This document shows positions 42,511 to 50,972 of a stretch of 64,000 nt of DNA, piece after piece. The notes beneath the pieces were generated by a model, which made no database searches, was not told the origin of the DNA, and saw nothing but the letters and a program-made list of their open reading frames with translations. The DNA comes from Xanthobacteraceae bacterium (GTDB lineage: Bacteria; Pseudomonadota; Alphaproteobacteria; Rhizobiales; Xanthobacteraceae): assembly GCA_028290465.1 (NCBI GenBank), contig JAQGJU010000062.1, positions 1 through 64,000 of the forward strand, read 5' to 3'. Every line of letters begins with the position of its first letter. The stretch's first letter is position 1. Position numbers and translations under genes: made by a program.

Positions 42511-43599
42511 ATGTCCGACCAGACCCTCGAAAAGTCCGCCGCAAAGGCTGCCGACAAGGCGATCGCCAAGGTTCCGGTGACGGTGCTGACCGGCTATCTG
42601 GGCGCCGGCAAGACCACGCTGCTGAACCGCATCCTGTCCGAGCCGCACGGCAAGAAATACGCCGTCATCGTCAATGAATTCGGCGAAATCGGCATCGACA
42701 ACGAACTCGTGGTGAACGCCGACGAGGAAGTGTTCGAGATGAACAATGGTTGCATCTGCTGCACGGTGCGCGGCGATCTGGTGCGGATCATCGACGGCCT
42801 GATGCGCCGCAAGGGCAAGTTCGACGCCATCATCGTCGAGACCACCGGCCTTGCCGATCCGGCGCCGGTCGCCCAGACCTTCTTCATGGACGAGAATGTC
42901 GGCCGCCGTACCAAGCTCGACGCCGTGGTCACAGTCGCGGACGCGATGTGGCTGAAGGACCGGCTGAAGGATGCCCCCGAGGCCAAGAACCAGATCGCCT
43001 TCGCGGACGTGATCCTGATCAACAAGACCGATCTCGTATCCGAGGCCGATCTGCGGGAGCTGGAAGCGCGGATTCGCGGCATCAATCCGTACGCCAAGCT
43101 GCACCGTACCGAGCGCGCCAAGATCGCGCTCGACGAGGTGCTCGGCCGCAACGCCTTCGACCTCGATCGTATTCTGGATATCGAGCCGCAATTCCTTGAG
43201 CGCGGCGACGACCATGATCACGACCATCACGATCATGGCCATGATCACCACCACGATCACGGCCACAGCCACAGCCATGGCGGGCTGAAGCATTACCACG
43301 ACGAGGACATGCAATCGCTGTCGCTGCGCACCGACAAGCCGCTCGATCCGGAGAAGTTCTTCCCGTGGGTGCAGCAACTGGTCGCGACCGAAGGTCCGAG
43401 CATCCTGCGCTCCAAGGGCATCCTGTCGTTCAAGGACGATCCGGAGCGCTTCGTGTTCCAGGGCGTGCACATGATCCTGGATGGCGACCATCAGCGGCCG
43501 TGGAAGGCCGACGAGAAACGCGAGAGCCGCCTCGTCTTCATCGGCCGCCAGTTGCCGCAGGATCTGATCCGCAACGGCTTCGCGCAATGCGTGGCGTGA
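42511..43599 (+). CDS. COG0523 (CobW/ZNG-type) GTPase, probable zinc metallochaperone
   Basis: A 362-residue G3E-family GTPase. Walker A is GYLGAGKTTLLNRIL (about 28-42), the metal motif GCICC is at 80-84, Walker B region VETTGLADPAPV, and the base-specificity motif NKTD is at 171-174. A loop at about 235-263 contains some 15 His alternating with Asp (DHDHDHHDHGHDHHHDHGHS). The C-terminal CobW_C domain (from about RTDKPLDPEKFFPW) ends near ILDGDHQRPW. No cobalamin genes are nearby and the gene follows znuA, so a zinc-allocation role like ZigA/ZNG1 is preferred over CobW. GGAGG lies ahead of the ATG. Confidence 0.93.
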   Translation: MSDQTLEKSAAKAADKAIAKVPVTVLTGYLGAGKTTLLNRILSEPHGKKYAVIVNEFGEIGIDNELVVNADEEVFEMNNGCICCTVRGDLVRIIDGLMRRKGKFDAIIVETTGLADPAPVAQTFFMDENVGRRTKLDAVVTVADAMWLKDRLKDAPEAKNQIAFADVILINKTDLVSEADLRELEARIRGINPYAKLHRTERAKIALDEVLGRNAFDLDRILDIEPQFLERGDDHDHDHHDHGHDHHHDHGHSHSHGGLKHYHDEDMQSLSLRTDKPLDPEKFFPWVQQLVATEGPSILRSKGILSFKDDPERFVFQGVHMILDGDHQRPWKADEKRESRLVFIGRQLPQDLIRNGFAQCVA

Positions 43600-43623
43600 T
43601 CCAGGTAACATGATTTCCGCCGC

Positions 43624-44628
43624 ATGACCGCGACCAGCGATACACCGTCCGTCATTGCCCGCACCGCGCCGGTCGAGGCCGGCGCCGCCGTGATCGGCGT
43701 ACATTTTCTCGGCGACACCGCGATCTTCGTGCTCGCCGAAGAAACGCTGGTGCTGGTCGCGCCGGATGCCGCACCGGTGCGGATCGACGCCCATGCGGGC
43801 GGCATCCTGGCGAGCGCCGCCGACGGCCTAATGGTGGTCACTGGCGGCGACGACGGCCAGGTGATGGCGCTCGACGCCAAAGGCGCGAGCACGCTCATCG
43901 CCACCGACGCCAAGAAACGCTGGATCGACCACGTCGCTCTGGGTCCCGATGGCGCCGTCGCCTGGTCGGCCGGCAAGACCGCCTATGTGCGTCCGCGCAA
44001 GGGCGAGGACCGCAGCCTCGACGTGATTTCCACCGTCGGCGGCTTGGACTTTGCGCCGAAGGGCTTCCGCCTTGCGGTCGCGCACTACAATGGCTGTTCG
44101 CTATGGTTCCCGAACGCGCAGGCCAAGCCCGACGTGCTGGAGTGGAAGGGCTCGCACCTCGGCTGTGTGTTCAGTCCGGACGGAAAATTCCTGATCTCCT
44201 CGATGCAGGAACCGATGCTGCATGGCTGGCGCCTCGTCGATGGCAAGCACATGCGGATGTCCGGCTATGCGTCGCGGGTGCGTTCGCTCGACTGGCTGTC
44301 GAATGGCGGGTTTCTGGCGACGTCGGGCGCGGCCGAACTGATCCTGTGGCCGTTCCAGAGCAAGGATGGCCCGATGGGCAAACAGCCGCAGATGCTGTCG
44401 CCGCTGGACGCTGGCGTTGTGGCGGTGGCCTGCCACCCGGCGCAGGATGTGGTCGCGACCGGTTATGGCGACGGTACCATCCTGATCCTGCGGGTCGGCG
44501 ACGGCGCGGAAATCCTGGCGCGGGCGCCGGGCGCGGAGCCGGTCAGTGCGCTGAGCTGGAATAAGTCCGGCGGGCTGCTGGCGTTCGGCACCGAAGACGG
44601 CGCGGCCGGAATTATTGATCTTCGCTGA
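43624..44628 (+). CDS. WD40-type beta-propeller protein linked to zinc genes
   Basis: A 334-residue cytosolic protein (no signal peptide) with about six to seven degenerate WD40 blades, for example GGILASAADGLMVVTGGDDGQVMALD, IDHVALGPDGAVAWSAGKTAYV, LGCVFSPDGKFLISSMQEPMLHGWRL, VRSLDWLSNGGFLATSGAAELILWPF, VVAVACHPAQDVVATGYGDGTILIL, VSALSWNKSGGLLAFGTEDGAAGIIDL. It starts 24 bases after the COG0523 GTPase stop. Propellers of this kind are binding platforms, so a scaffold or zinc-dependent partner for the GTPase is a reasonable inference. Function not recognised. Confidence 0.88.
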   Translation: MTATSDTPSVIARTAPVEAGAAVIGVHFLGDTAIFVLAEETLVLVAPDAAPVRIDAHAGGILASAADGLMVVTGGDDGQVMALDAKGASTLIATDAKKRWIDHVALGPDGAVAWSAGKTAYVRPRKGEDRSLDVISTVGGLDFAPKGFRLAVAHYNGCSLWFPNAQAKPDVLEWKGSHLGCVFSPDGKFLISSMQEPMLHGWRLVDGKHMRMSGYASRVRSLDWLSNGGFLATSGAAELILWPFQSKDGPMGKQPQMLSPLDAGVVAVACHPAQDVVATGYGDGTILILRVGDGAEILARAPGAEPVSALSWNKSGGLLAFGTEDGAAGIIDLR

Positions 44629-44721
44629 ACGGGCGTTCATGCACGCGCCGCCCGCAGGCCTTAAAGTGTCGTCAGGATTAGTAGACTATTCGCCTGTGCC
44701 CTGCGCCTGCCGGAGCCCTTG

Positions 44722-45999
44722 ATGTTGGTTGTGCTGTCGTCATTCCGCCGCCTGCGTGTCGCGATGCTGACCGGTGCGATGCTGGCCGGAATGTTTGTCG
44801 CGCTGCCGCTTGCCGATGGCGGGCATCAGGACGCGGCCGCGCAGCAGGCGCAGCCGTGGATCGACTTCAACACCGCGCTCGGCCCCTATGGCGAATGGCG
44901 CAAGCATGCGCGCTGGGGCAATGTCTGGGTGCCGTCCTATCGCGATCGCAACTGGCAGCCGTATCAGGAAGGCCGCTGGGTCTATACCGAGCAATGGGGC
45001 TGGTACTGGGTTTCCAATGCCGAGGAATCCGACTGGGGCTGGGTGGCGTATCATTACGGCCGCTGGATCAAGGATCGCGACCTCGGCTGGGCCTGGGTGC
45101 CGGGCGACGAATGGGCGCCGGCCTGGGTGAAATGGCGGCGCGGCCCACTCTATGTCGGATGGGCGCCCTTGGCGCCCGACGAGGTCGCAGACTCGCATTT
45201 CGACGACCCGGAGATCTGGATGTTCGTCGCGGTCGGCGATCTGGCGGTGACGCGCCCGATGCTGCTGCCCGAGCGCCAGGGCGCGACGTTTGTACGGGAG
45301 ACCGTGGTGGTGAACCGCACGCTGCCGCTGCGTGCCGGCAACGCGCGCATCGCGGTCAATCCCGGGGTGTCGGCGTCGATCATCGCGGCGGCGGCCGGCC
45401 GCACGGTGCCGATCCATGAAGTACGCCCGAAGGTGCTGGCCGGAACGCGCGGCGTCGCCGGGGCGGTCGAGATCCGGGCGAGCGAAATCCGCGAGGACCG
45501 GGCGCGCCGCCGTCGCGGCCGCGAGCGGATGCGTGAGACGGTGACGGAGCGCACGTCACTCGCCGTCGGGCCGGTGACCACCATCCCGGCCGCGCAGCCG
45601 TTAGGGCCGAACGAGAAGGGCCGGCTCGACGATCTGCCGCTGCGCGCCGCGCAGGGCATGGCGCCCGTGGCGGCCGCGCCGCCCGCCGCCGCCGAACCGT
45701 CGTCGTTGCTGCCGTCATTGCTACCGGCGCTGCTTGGCGGCCTTGGCATCACCGATAAGCAGCCGCCGGAGTCGAAACCTGCGCCGCAACCGCTGCGCCA
45801 GCGCGCGCGGCCGGATCGCCAGCGCAAGGAATCGTCGACCGCCAAACCGACAGCGCCGAAACCGCCAACCATGGCCGGCCCCACGGCGCCGAAGCCGCCG
45901 TCAGCGCCGACGGCCGCGGCGCCAACCGCCTCGGCGCCCGCCGCGGCATCGCCGGCCGGTGCTAAGCCGCTCGGTTTCGACACCGACAAGAAGCTGTAG
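44722..45999 (+). CDS. Exported Trp-rich DUF6600-like protein
   Basis: A 425-residue secreted protein. A signal peptide (SSFRRLRVAMLTGAMLAGMFVALPLADG) precedes a Trp/Tyr-rich repeat domain: YGEWRKHARWGNVWVPSYR, WQPYQEGRWVYTEQWGWYWVS, WGWVAYHYGRWIKDRDLGWAWVPGDEWAPAWVKWRRG. This is the W-V-P / PY-x-x-GxW-x-Y pattern of DUF6600 proteins. A long Ala/Pro/Arg-rich tail follows, with a basic segment (RARRRRGRERMRET) and low-complexity KPTAPKPP repeats. It may be periplasmic or surface exposed; function unknown. It is monocistronic between the zinc block and the polyamine block. Confidence 0.82.
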   Translation: MLVVLSSFRRLRVAMLTGAMLAGMFVALPLADGGHQDAAAQQAQPWIDFNTALGPYGEWRKHARWGNVWVPSYRDRNWQPYQEGRWVYTEQWGWYWVSNAEESDWGWVAYHYGRWIKDRDLGWAWVPGDEWAPAWVKWRRGPLYVGWAPLAPDEVADSHFDDPEIWMFVAVGDLAVTRPMLLPERQGATFVRETVVVNRTLPLRAGNARIAVNPGVSASIIAAAAGRTVPIHEVRPKVLAGTRGVAGAVEIRASEIREDRARRRRGRERMRETVTERTSLAVGPVTTIPAAQPLGPNEKGRLDDLPLRAAQGMAPVAAAPPAAAEPSSLLPSLLPALLGGLGITDKQPPESKPAPQPLRQRARPDRQRKESSTAKPTAPKPPTMAGPTAPKPPSAPTAAAPTASAPAAASPAGAKPLGFDTDKKL

Positions 46000-46003
46000 C
46001 CGT

Positions 46004-46035
46004 CTTATCCCTTCCCGCTTGCGGGGAAGGATAAG
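46004..46035. terminator. Hairpin between convergent DUF6600-like and hss genes
   Basis: CTTATCCCTTCCCGC pairs with GCGGGGAAGGATAAG across the two stop codons' spacer. It resembles the short form of the CCCTCCCC repeat family and is the only structure between the two genes. Confidence 0.55.
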
Positions 46036-46036
46036 C

Positions 46037-47467
46037 TCACCCCACCAGCACGTTCTTGAACTGCCACGGGTCGGAGGTGTCGATGTCTTCCGGAAACAGC
46101 ACGCTGCGATCTTGCAGCGGCGTCCAATCGGTGTAGCGGCCGAACACGTCGCCGAGATACGGACGCTGCACTTCGAGGCAGCGGCGGAAATCCATCTCGT
46201 CGGCCTCGATGACGCCGCGCTCCGGATTCTCCAGCATCCAGACGATGCCGGCGAGCACCGCCGACGTCACCTGCAAACCGGTGGCGTTCTGGTACGGCGC
46301 GATGCGCCGGGTTTCCTCGATCGACAGCGAGGAGCCGTACCAATACGCGTTCTTGGCGTGGCCATAGAGCAGCACGCCGAGTTCATCGACGCCGTCGACG
46401 ATCTCGTGCTCGTCGAGAATTTTCCAATCCGGCTGCATCTTCCACTGCGCGCCGCCCATCTCGTCGAGCGACAGAACCGCGTCGTCGCACGGCCGGTAGG
46501 CGTAATGGCAGGTCGGGCGGTACACCGCCTTGTCGCCCTCGCGCACCGTGAAATAGTCGGCGATCGAGATCGACTCGTTGTGCGTGACCAGAAAGCCGTG
46601 CTGCGCATCGGACACTGGGGTCCAGGAACGCACGCGGGTGCCGGCGCCCGGCCGGTTCAGATAGATCGCCGCGTCGCAGCCGAAAGTATGACGCGCGCTG
46701 TTGGGCGGCAGCGCCTTTTCGTGCGTGCCCCAGCCGAGTTCGGCCGGCTGCAGGCCTTCCGAGCAGAAGCCCTCGACCGACCAGGTGTTGACGAACACGT
46801 CCTTCGGCTTCGGATCGCGGGCGCGCTGCGTATCACGCTCGGCGATATGGATACCCTTGACGCCGGTCTGGCGCATTAGCGCGCCCCATTGCGTCTGGGT
46901 CTTCGGCTCGTCGAACTTCAGGCCGAGTTCGCCGGCCACGTCGAGCAGCGCCTGCTTGACGAACCACGACACCATGCCCGGATTGGCGCCGCAGCAGTTC
47001 ACGGCCGTGATGCCGCCGGGACGACGGCGGCGCACTTCGAGGATGCGTTCGCGCAGCGCATAATTGGAGCGCGCCGACACCGACAGCGTGCGGTCGGTAT
47101 AGAGGCCCGGCCACGGCTCGGCGACGGTGTCGATGTAGAACGCGTCGATGTCCTTGCAGAACTCGATCAGATCGGCCGACGAGGTGTCGACCGACAGGTT
47201 GACGATCATGCCGCGTCCCGGCCCGGCCTTGAGCAGCGGGGTCAGCACGTCGCGGTAATTGTCTTTGGTGATCGCGAGTTTCTTGAACTCGATCTTGCGC
47301 TCGTCGAGCAGCGCGCGGTCGCGGTCGTCCGGCGCGATGACCACGAACTTCTTGGCATCGAAGTCGATATGCCGCTCCAGTAAGGGCAGGGTGCCTTTGC
47401 CGATCGAACCAAAGCCCAGCATCACGATGGGGCCATCAAAACGGGCGTGTACGGGCCAAATGCTCAT
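46037..47467 (-). CDS. hss: Homospermidine synthase
   Basis: NAD-dependent enzyme making homospermidine from putrescine (or spermidine), the characteristic long polyamine of many Hyphomicrobiales. The 476-residue protein shows a Rossmann start (GPIVMLGFGSIGKGTLPLLERH), then FVVIAPDDRDR, CGANPGMVSWFVKQALLD, NTWSVEGFCSEGLQPAELGWGTHEKALP, HFTFG-like ARHTFGCDAAIYL, and GQHGFLVTHNESISIADYF-like QHGFLVTHNESISIADYFTV. The length is typical. Ornithine decarboxylase, which supplies putrescine, lies 0.8 kb upstream on the same strand. GGAGCA precedes the ATG. Confidence 0.96.
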   Translation of the reverse strand: MSIWPVHARFDGPIVMLGFGSIGKGTLPLLERHIDFDAKKFVVIAPDDRDRALLDERKIEFKKLAITKDNYRDVLTPLLKAGPGRGMIVNLSVDTSSADLIEFCKDIDAFYIDTVAEPWPGLYTDRTLSVSARSNYALRERILEVRRRRPGGITAVNCCGANPGMVSWFVKQALLDVAGELGLKFDEPKTQTQWGALMRQTGVKGIHIAERDTQRARDPKPKDVFVNTWSVEGFCSEGLQPAELGWGTHEKALPPNSARHTFGCDAAIYLNRPGAGTRVRSWTPVSDAQHGFLVTHNESISIADYFTVREGDKAVYRPTCHYAYRPCDDAVLSLDEMGGAQWKMQPDWKILDEHEIVDGVDELGVLLYGHAKNAYWYGSSLSIEETRRIAPYQNATGLQVTSAVLAGIVWMLENPERGVIEADEMDFRRCLEVQRPYLGDVFGRYTDWTPLQDRSVLFPEDIDTSDPWQFKNVLVG

Positions 47468-47564
47468 CGAGTGCTCCGAAATTTAAAAGTAATCCCGTGA
47501 ACGGGAGGAAAGCCGGCATGGCGCGGAAGTCGCGCCATGCCCATGGCCAATATCGCCGATAATT

Positions 47565-48125
47565 TCAAGCGGCGTGTGACAGCCGGCCGGTATGGCGAGC
47601 GATCAGGACGCGCAGTTCCGGCTTCGGCTGGGTCTGGCCGGTGGCCCCGATCAGGCCGCGCGCGCCATCGAGAGCGCCCGGCATCAGCTCCAGGCCGAGC
47701 AGGCGATGGCGCTCATAGGCGCCCGGCATCCACAATTCGCCAGTCTTGGCGGCCGTGAAGCCGAAGCGGCCGTAATACGGCGCATCGCCGACCAGCAGCA
47801 CCGCCCGGTGGCCGCGCCGCCGCGCCGCCTGCAGCGCGCGCTTCATCAGCGCCTTGCCGACGCCGAGCTTTTGCCAGCCGGGATCGACCGCGAGCGGCCC
47901 GAGCAGCAGCGCGGACCGGCCGGGACCGGCCGCGATGTCCCACAGCCGCGCGGTGCCGATCACCTGGCCCTCGTCGGTCGCGACGAACGACAGTCCGTTG
48001 GTCGGCAGCCGGCCTTCGCGTAGGCGTTCGGAGGTCTTCATTGTGCGGGCTTCGCCGAAGGCGCAATCGAGCAGCGCTTCGCGGGCATCGAAGTCGGCGG
48101 TTCGCTCGTGGCGGATCGTGATCAT
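47565..48125 (-). CDS. GNAT-family N-acetyltransferase
   Basis: A 186-residue cytosolic acetyltransferase. It opens with ITIRHERTADFDAREALLDCAFGEARTMKTSERLREGR; the acetyl-CoA loop is LGPLAVDPGWQKLGVGKALMKRALQAARRRGHRAVLLVGDAPYYGRFGF. The YYGRFGF pattern places it with YhbS-type enzymes. I set the start at ATG 48125 with AAGGA upstream; the longer frame is the shadow of the decarboxylase gene. It sits between odc and hss on the same strand, so acetylation of a polyamine or amino-acid substrate is possible but not shown. Confidence 0.88.
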   Translation of the reverse strand: MITIRHERTADFDAREALLDCAFGEARTMKTSERLREGRLPTNGLSFVATDEGQVIGTARLWDIAAGPGRSALLLGPLAVDPGWQKLGVGKALMKRALQAARRRGHRAVLLVGDAPYYGRFGFTAAKTGELWMPGAYERHRLLGLELMPGALDGARGLIGATGQTQPKPELRVLIARHTGRLSHAA

Positions 48126-48192
48126 GGCAACATCCTTCCCCGCCCGGCGCAATAGAGCGCGGGCGTTGTCAGTCCAATCGGGGTGACAGGAA

Positions 48193-48214
48193 GGGAGCCG
48201 GCGCACCGGCTCCC
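48193..48214 (-). terminator. Hairpin after ornithine decarboxylase
   Basis: On the minus strand, GGGAGCCGG / CCGGCTCCC around TGCG, followed by TTCCT, about 40 bases past the odc stop. A modest rho-independent terminator separating odc from the acetyltransferase gene. Confidence 0.6.
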
Positions 48215-48253
48215 AGCAGTTCTTCTCGCTTCCGGGGAAGCGTGAGCCCAGGC

Positions 48254-49396
48254 TCAGATGTGGTAGGTCGTCAGCGGCGGGATGCCGTTGAACGCCACCG
48301 ACGAGTAGGTGGACGTATAGGCGCCCGTACCTTCGATCAGCACCTTGTCGCCGATCGAGAGACTGACGGGCAGCAGATACGGCTCCTTCTCGTACATCAC
48401 GTCGGCCGAGTCGCAGGTCGGGCCGGCCAGCACGCAGGGCGCCATTTCGCTGCCGTCGTGCGGCGTGCGGATCGCGTAGCGGATCGACTCGTCCATGGTC
48501 TCGGCGAGACCGCCGAACTTGCCGATGTCCAGATAGACCCAGCGCACTTCGTCGTGCTCGCTCTTTTTCGACACCAGCACCACTTCGGCTTCGATCAGGC
48601 CGGCATTGCCGACCATGCCGCGACCCGGCTCGATGATGGTCTCCGGGATCGCGTTGCCGAAATGCTTGCGCAGGGCGCGGAAGATCGCCGAGCCATAGGT
48701 CTTCACCGTCGGCACGTTCTTCAGGTACTTGGTCGGGAAGCCGCCGCCGAGGTTGACCATCGACAAGGCCATGCCGCGCTCGCCGCATTCGCGGAACACG
48801 GCGGCCGCCGAAGCGAGCGCACGGTCCCAGGCATGTGGATTGCGCTGCTGCGAACCGACATGGAACGACACGCCATAGGGCTCCAGGCCGAGCCGGAGCG
48901 CGTGCTCCAGCACGTCCACGGCCATCGCCGGCTCGCAGCCGAACTTGCGCGACAGCGGCCATTCGGCGCCGACGCAGTCCGACAGGATGCGGCAGAACAC
49001 GCGGGCGCCGGGCGCGGCGCGGGCGATCTTCTCGACCTCGGCCTCGCAGTCGACCGCGAACAGACGCACGCCGAGCGCATGGGCGCGCGCGACATCGCGT
49101 TCCTTCTTGATCGTGTTGCCGTAGGAGATGCGGTCCGCCGAAGCGCCGGCCGTCAGCGCCATCTCGATCTCGGCGACCGAAGCGGTGTCGAAGCAGGAGC
49201 CGAGCGAGGCGAGCAGCCGCAGCACTTCCGGCGCCGGGTTCGCCTTCACGGCGTAGAATACCCGGGTGTCCGGCAGCGCCTTGGCGAAGGCCTGATAGTT
49301 GTCGCGTACGACATCGAGGTCGACGACCAGGCACGGGCCTTCGTCGACGCCATTGTCACGGCGGGCGCGCAAAAAGTCGCGGATACGCTCGGTCAT
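48254..49396 (-). CDS. odc: Ornithine decarboxylase (fold III PLP enzyme)
   Basis: Decarboxylates ornithine (possibly also lysine) to putrescine. The 380-residue alanine-racemase-fold protein carries the PLP Lys in VFYAVKANPAPEVLR, SVAEIEMALTAGAS, HVGSQQ, the Gly loop VNLGGGFPTKY, EPGRGMVGNAG, and the C-terminal GPTCDSADVMYEK with the active-site Cys and Asp. The ATG at 49396 has GAGGAA eight bases upstream. A long structured leader precedes it (49663-49822). It acts with hss downstream in homospermidine synthesis. Confidence 0.95.
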   Translation of the reverse strand: MTERIRDFLRARRDNGVDEGPCLVVDLDVVRDNYQAFAKALPDTRVFYAVKANPAPEVLRLLASLGSCFDTASVAEIEMALTAGASADRISYGNTIKKERDVARAHALGVRLFAVDCEAEVEKIARAAPGARVFCRILSDCVGAEWPLSRKFGCEPAMAVDVLEHALRLGLEPYGVSFHVGSQQRNPHAWDRALASAAAVFRECGERGMALSMVNLGGGFPTKYLKNVPTVKTYGSAIFRALRKHFGNAIPETIIEPGRGMVGNAGLIEAEVVLVSKKSEHDEVRWVYLDIGKFGGLAETMDESIRYAIRTPHDGSEMAPCVLAGPTCDSADVMYEKEPYLLPVSLSIGDKVLIEGTGAYTSTYSSVAFNGIPPLTTYHI

Positions 49397-49662
49397 GGGA
49401 ATATTCCTCACCAAAGCTCAACGGGCGGCGTCGCGCCGCGATTGTTGAAGTTCAGGCGGAGACGTTCTGCCAAGAACGCGATTCCGCCCGGCGTCATAGG
49501 GTGAGGTTCCGGCATGCGCCCGGGCGATGGAGACCCGGAAAACGCACGAAAGACTCTAACCCGACGATGCTGCCTTGGATTGGAACGGGGTGACCCGATC
49601 CGCACGGCCGGCAATGATGGACAAGCCTCTTCGGTGCTGACCTTTGGAGGGCCAGCGAGACC

Positions 49663-49822
49663 AAAAAAGCCCGCTCCGTCGTTGCTTTAAGTCGCGTCCC
49701 CCGCGGAGAGCGGAGTTCACCGGTTTCGCTTCCGGCTGCCAGTCAGATTTCTTGAGGAGGCTTTCGCTTCCTCAGGCGGCTGCCCGGCCTCTTGTCCGGG
49801 TACCTACCGACTGACACGCGAC
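49663..49822 (-). ncRNA. speF-type leader RNA upstream of ornithine decarboxylase
   Basis: On the minus strand, a compact set of stems lies in the 5' leader of odc: CCCGG/CCGGG with the ACAAGAGG loop, GAGG..GCGAAAGC..CUCCUC, CCGG AAGCGAAA CCGG, CGCG/CGCG, and a final CCGCUC(U)CCG / CGGAGCGG stem followed by six U. Conserved-looking GGUACCCGG and GGCAGCCGCC single strands match my recollection of the alphaproteobacterial speF motif, found ahead of ornithine decarboxylase genes. The terminal U-tract stem implies control by transcription termination. The stretch from here to odc (49397-49662) holds no gene. Confidence 0.65.
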
Positions 49823-49907
49823 CACAGGCACGTGCGAAATAGGGCAAGCACGCACATAAGGTATTCCGCACCGATGTGCAAGAGTTTTGTGCGTCATCCG
49901 TGTTTAT

Positions 49908-49927
49908 CCCCCCACTAATATGGGGGG
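49908..49927 (-). terminator. Hairpin after the small membrane protein gene
   Basis: CCCCCC / GGGGGG arms around ATATTAGT or its complement, followed on the minus strand by ATAAA, about 60 bases past the stop of the gene at 49989. It probably separates that gene from the odc leader. Confidence 0.45.
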
Positions 49928-49988
49928 CATCACGGGAGAGGTTAGGATGTCACGCTGAAAACAGCGGCTCAAATGCGCGCCGCGCGAC

Positions 49989-50246
49989 TCACTGGGTCGC
50001 GGTGAACGGTTCGACGCGCTGCGCATTGCGCACGAAGGCGACCATCACGGCGACACCGGTCAGGAACAGCACGACCTGCACGACGTGGCCGGCGACCTCG
50101 CTGAGTTGCAGAAGGTTGGCCAGCGCCCAGCCGCCTGCGAAGGCGCCGCCGAACACCTCGGCGCCGATCAGCACCGCCGCGCTGAGCACGGTCGAGACAT
50201 TCTGCCACACGATCCGGCGGCGGCGGGGAGTGCTGTTGTCTTTCAT
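49989..50246 (-). CDS. Small two-helix membrane protein of unknown function
   Basis: An 85-residue protein with a basic N-terminus ([10 protein letters not shown]) and two hydrophobic segments ([26 protein letters not shown] and [21 protein letters not shown]). AGGAAAG precedes the ATG by about five bases. I recognise no family. It lies upstream of the odc leader on the same strand, and is probably not co-transcribed with it because a hairpin intervenes. Confidence 0.7.
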   Translation of the reverse strand: MKDNSTPRRRRIVWQNVSTVLSAAVLIGAEVFGGAFAGGWALANLLQLSEVAGHVVQVVLFLTGVAVMVAFVRNAQRVEPFTATQ

Positions 50247-50415
50247 CGGCTTTCCTTTTAGCGGCCGGCAATGTCGTCGAAAAGAGGCGCCGGATCAAGC
50301 CCGCCGATCAGATCGGCTGATCGTTTCGGCTGCGGCACACTGCGGCGGAGGCTTGCGGTATTTAGGGTCCGGCGGCACGATTGCAATTCGGCGAATCCAG
50401 ATGGGGGAGTGGACG

Positions 50416-50877
50416 ATGCGATACCTGACGACGATCGCGGCGCTTGCCGTGGCCCTGGTTGTGGCGGGATGCGAAGGGCCTCCCGGATCGCATGGCCGGC
50501 AGGGCGACGCCGGGCCGGCTGGCCCCACGGGTCCGGCCGGTGCGGTTGGGCCCGCCGGGCCGCAAGGCACTGCCGGACCGCAGGGCGCCCAGGGGCCACA
50601 AGGCGCGCAAGGAACGCAAGGCATCGCCGGTCCAGCCGGTCCGGCCGGTGCCAAGGGGGATAAAGGCGATCGCGGCGAAAAGGGCGAGAAAGGCGATGCC
50701 GGTGCGCCGGGAACGACCGGTGCCGCCGGGACCGCGATTCGCGTGGTCGAAAGCGGCGACGCGGTGGCGTGCGGCGGCGACGAGGTGCTGGCCGGGGTGT
50801 TCTGCCCAAGCGGCGGTTCGCCTGATGGCGCGAAATGCGCGACGGCGCCGGCCCGCGGCATCTGCCTGAAGAAGTAG
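50416..50877 (+). CDS. Collagen-like lipoprotein
   Basis: A 153-residue exported lipoprotein: signal [18 protein letters not shown] with lipobox VAGC, then at least 29 uninterrupted Gly-X-Y triplets (from [13 protein letters not shown] to about GAAGTA), then a 45-residue C-terminal globular tail with four Cys ([29 protein letters not shown]). Triplets are rich in GPA, GPQ and GAQ, with a charged stretch [14 protein letters not shown] that would favour triple-helix formation without hydroxyproline. GGGGGAG precedes the ATG. The product is probably a trimeric, membrane-anchored spacer with a disulfide-stabilised cap. A terminator follows immediately. Confidence 0.85.
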   Translation: MRYLTTIAALAVALVVAGCEGPPGSHGRQGDAGPAGPTGPAGAVGPAGPQGTAGPQGAQGPQGAQGTQGIAGPAGPAGAKGDKGDRGEKGEKGDAGAPGTTGAAGTAIRVVESGDAVACGGDEVLAGVFCPSGGSPDGAKCATAPARGICLKK

Positions 50878-50894
50878 GCGGCGCCTCAGATCAT

Positions 50895-50930
50895 TCCGGG
50901 CTCGCGGCCGAGGCTGCGAGCCCGGAGTTT
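50895..50930 (+). terminator. Intrinsic terminator after the collagen-like gene
   Basis: Stem TCCGGGCTCGC / GCGAGCCCGGA with a 10-base loop, then GTTTCG, 17 bases after the stop. It separates this gene from the peptidase gene. Confidence 0.75.
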
Positions 50931-50972
50931 CGTGCGCTTGTGCCGGCCCGGCGCAGCTTCTACCTAAGGCAC

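Noticed and set aside
42511-43599. CobW cobalamin-biosynthesis assignment
   Set aside because: No cobalamin genes are nearby; the His-rich loop and position after znuA favour a zinc role, so I left the symbol empty.
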